Shown here in pieces: positions 61,823 through 64,000 of a stretch of 64,000 nt of DNA (positions within the stretch are counted from its first letter, which is position 1; every line of letters starts with the position of its first letter). The stretch lies in assembly GCA_019285755.1 (NCBI GenBank), contig CP079103.1:62001-126000 (forward strand), read 5' to 3'. The stretch is from Chitinophaga sp. E66. Its GTDB lineage: Bacteria; Bacteroidota; Bacteroidia; Chitinophagales; Chitinophagaceae. A program made the position numbers and the translations under genes. Below the pieces are notes generated by a model. It did not search any database, had not been told where the DNA came from, and saw only the letters and a program-made list of their open reading frames with translations.

Positions 61823-62484
61823 ATGAAAAAAGTAACATCATACTGCTGGTCATTATACTACTGGCACCCATTGCATTGCTGGCCCATCACCTGTCGATCT
61901 GGTCGCTATACAAAAGCGGCAACTTCGAGGCGAACGGATATACGCCGGAACCGCTTACGGAAACTATAAAGCTGCCTCCGTTTAAAAATCTTGTGGTAAA
62001 TGGAGCATGGACCGAATCTGCCAGTTCAACGGAAAGAAAGGAAATGCACGTGACCATCCTCATTGCCGAAGGCGCAGCACCTTACCTCACCATCCGGAAA
62101 GACCTGCAAGCCCTGGTAAAGATGAATGTCAGGAACGATTCGCTGATCGTTCGTTTCGAATCCGACGGCCAGTCCCGGCAGCCGCTGAAAGAAGGAGATG
62201 TGCGCATTCAGAATCTTTCTATCGACAACATTATTGTAGATAGTACGCGTCTTAAGATTGCAATGATCAATCAACGAACGCCGCTGTCGCTAACGCTAAA
62301 TAACGCGGGCAATGTAAATATGGATTGGTTGGAAGCGCCTTTCATCTACGTGCTTGCCAACAATACCAAATTAAATATCGACTATGGGGAAATAGGCGTG
62401 TTGAACTATTCCGCCATTAAAGGTGGTGAAGTCTCGACAAATCTAAATATGAAGATCGGGAAGTTGGAAAAGGATAGCCAATGA
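61823..62484 (+). CDS. Membrane-anchored beta-rich protein, GIN-domain-like
   Basis: This protein has about 220 residues. One A missing in ATGAAAAAAG hides the true N-terminus; repair gives MKKSNIILLVIILLAPIALLAHHL, a clear membrane helix. The rest is strand-rich (LTIRKDLQALVKMNVRNDSLIVRFES, VRIQNLSIDNIIVDSTRLKIAMI, LNNAGNVNMDWLEAPF), similar in character to the putative adhesin head GIN (DUF2807) domain, but not securely assigned. It ends an operon of ABC exporter and GntR regulator, so an accessory role in that exporter is likely. Confidence 0.7.
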
Positions 62485-62533
62485 ATGCATGCGCCGAATG
62501 GCGTTATAAATATATAGTCCTCAACTTGTAAAG

Positions 62534-62569
62534 AAAAACCGCCCTGGTATTAACCGGGGCGGCTTTTTA
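62534..62569 (+). terminator. Intrinsic terminator of the ABC/GntR operon
   Basis: AAAACCGCCCTGGT / ACCGGGGCGGCTTTTT, with minor mismatches and a short loop, is followed by T5. The A-tract makes it partly bidirectional, which suits the convergent M20 gene. Confidence 0.85.
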
Positions 62570-62588
62570 TGTTCTGTGATCAGAATAA

Positions 62589-63763
62589 TCAGAACTGTGT
62601 GGCCAGGTATGCCATGGTCCCTGCGCCAATTTCTAACGCGCGTTCGTCTACATCGAACAGGGGCGTGTGAACACCGGCGGTGATGCCTTTGGCTTTATTT
62701 CCGGTGCCGAGTCGGAAGAAGCATGCCGGAATCACCTGGGAATAAAATGCGAAGTCTTCTGCGCCCATCCGCAATTCGGTATCCACTACATTGTCAATGC
62801 CCATGTAGTCTTCGGCCAGCTTGCGTGCATTGGCGGTTACGGCTTCGTTGTTGTAAAGGGTGGGGTAGCCTACGAGGATATCGATATCGATCTCGGCACC
62901 CATAGCATGCACCAGTTCGGTCGCTTGTTTGCGGATGAGATCGTGGGCTTTGAAGCGCCAGGTCTCGTCCATCGCCCGGAAGGTGCCCATGAGCTTTACT
63001 TCACTGGGGATCACGTTCGTGGTGAAACCGCCGTTGAAGGCGCAGATAGAGAGCACGGAAGGGGAGAAAGGGTCGTTATTTCGGCTGATGATCTGCTGTA
63101 GGCTTACGACCAGGTTGGATGCGATGAGGATAGTATCTGCCGTCAGGTGAGGGCTGCCGCGTGGCCGCCTTTACCTCTTACAGTGATGTAGATCTCATCG
63201 GCACTGGCCATGTATTTACCGGCCCGGAATCCCAGGAGGCCCGTTTCCATAGCTGGCAGCACGTGCAGGCCAAGGATAGCTTCTGGCTTCGGGTTGTCCA
63301 GCGCGCCATCCTGGATCATAAGGCTGGCGCCGCCGGGATGTTTCTCCTCACCGGGCTGGAACAGGATCTTCACGGTGCCTTCGAACTCATCGCGGACCTG
63401 TTGCAGGATGCGCGCAGCGCCCAGGGCTACCGTGGTATGCACGTCGTGCCCGCAGGCGTGCATAACGCCGGCGTGCTGTGATTTATAAGGGACATTGTTA
63501 GCTTCTTCGATAGGGAGCGCGTCAATATCGCCGCGAAGGGCAATGACCTTCTTACCCGGGTTCCTGCCTTCGATCAGGGCTACTACACCCGTGCCGGCAA
63601 CGCCCGCGCGATATGATACGCCCCAGCTGTCCAGCTGCTGCTGAATAAACTTCGAGGTTTCGAATTCCTGGAAAGATAGTTCGGGATAGGTATGCAAATG
63701 CCTTCTGCAGGCGACCAGGTCAGGAGCAAATTCACTGGCCAGGGCTTTGATCCGGTCTTTCAT
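62589..63763 (-). CDS. M20-family amidohydrolase (N-acyl amino acid hydrolase type)
   Basis: This zinc-dependent aminoacylase of about 391 residues opens LVACRRHLHTYPELSFQEFETSKF. Metal motifs are MHACGHDVHTTVALGAA, the catalytic Glu pair in FQPGEEKHPGGASLMI, LGLHVLP and, after the break near 63145, MGAEDFAFYSQVIPACFFRLG with the final His in AGVHTPLFDVD. The dimerisation domain includes GGFTTNVIPSEVKLMGTFR. It begins in a TAATG overlap with the SPOR gene, so translation is coupled. Confidence 0.94.
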
Positions 63764-64000
63764 TAATCTTCTTTTTCCGGTGATACGTTGATGATGGTGG
63801 GTACTACGAATGCGCCGTTGGGAAGAAGTCCGCCAGCTCTTTACGCAGTTCGGTAGCCTCCTCGCGGGATCTGAAGTCGCCTACGCGCACTTTAAAATAA
63901 GGAGCTTCGAAGTCGATGTAGGTACGGTAATCGGGATAACGTTGCATCACGCGTGTCTTCGCCTCGTTAGCTTCGTTGCGCTTGTTAGTGGTAAGCACCT
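63763..64000 (-). CDS. SPOR-domain protein, 5' part outside window
   Basis: The C-terminal part of a protein reads KTRVMQRYPDYRTYIDFEAPYFKVRVGDFRSREEATELRKELADFFPNGAFVVPT, a SPOR domain that binds denuded peptidoglycan. A break near 63822 is one base lost; repair gives FFPNGAFVVPTIINVSPEKED. The frame is open at the right edge, so the start lies outside. Its stop overlaps the M20 start by one base. Confidence 0.85.

Overview
The window comes from a Bacteroidota genome, most likely Chitinophagaceae (Chitinophaga-like). The reasons are three SusC/SusD outer-membrane uptake loci governed by ECF sigma / FecR pairs, DUF3127 next to dnaA, TAnnTTTG-type promoters, many lipoproteins, a GH29 fucosidase and the repeated SusC signal peptide style (MKLTT...). 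No phage, transposon, integrase or CRISPR array is visible.

Sequence quality matters for every entry. Nearly all long genes, including the essential dnaA and glyA, are interrupted by frame changes that one missing base would repair, usually in a short homopolymer (for example C5 at 2193-2197, G4 at 26681-26684, C4 at 56663-56666). I count very roughly 80-100 such breaks. I read them as base-calling or assembly errors, so coordinates below span the rebuilt genes.

Layout. 1-6124: rarA (cut by the left edge), a membrane protein, an M13 zinc peptidase and a GH29 alpha-L-fucosidase. 6258-14395: ECF sigma, FecR, SusC, SusD and a TlpA-like thioredoxin protein. 14478-14960: tRNA-Ser, tRNA-Pro, a terminator and two 11-bp-period repeat arrays. 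15069-18449: a large MG2-like secreted protein, a VOC protein and a lipoprotein. 18573-26139: a second, paralogous FecR-SusC-SusD-thioredoxin module. 26320-32127: an inverted 11-bp repeat array, an orphan ECF sigma, an esterase, a divergent sigma/FecR pair without a receptor, and small lipoproteins plus a hydrolase. 32465-37644: AraC regulator, bestrophin, Crp/Fnr regulator with AhpD-like protein, dienelactone hydrolase, membrane protein and SRPBCC protein. 37635-46085 (minus strand): sigma, FecR, SusC, SusD and a GDPD-like/alkaline phosphatase fusion. 46245-48605: dnaA and DUF3127 around a noncoding candidate origin region. 48716-57136: FAD oxidoreductase, a three-gene ABC exporter operon, another 11-bp array, nitronate monooxygenase, nucleotidyltransferase and glyA. 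57216-64000: beta-helix/PDZ protein, an ABC-ABC-GntR operon with an evident operator, M20 amidohydrolase and a SPOR protein cut by the right edge.

Two patterns stand out. First, intergenic arrays with unrelated sequences share an exact 11-bp period, and two of them carry inverted arms. Second, all three FecR-SusC junctions carry a GC hairpin whose T-run faces backwards, as expected for the 3' end of a short cis-antisense RNA opposite the susC leader.
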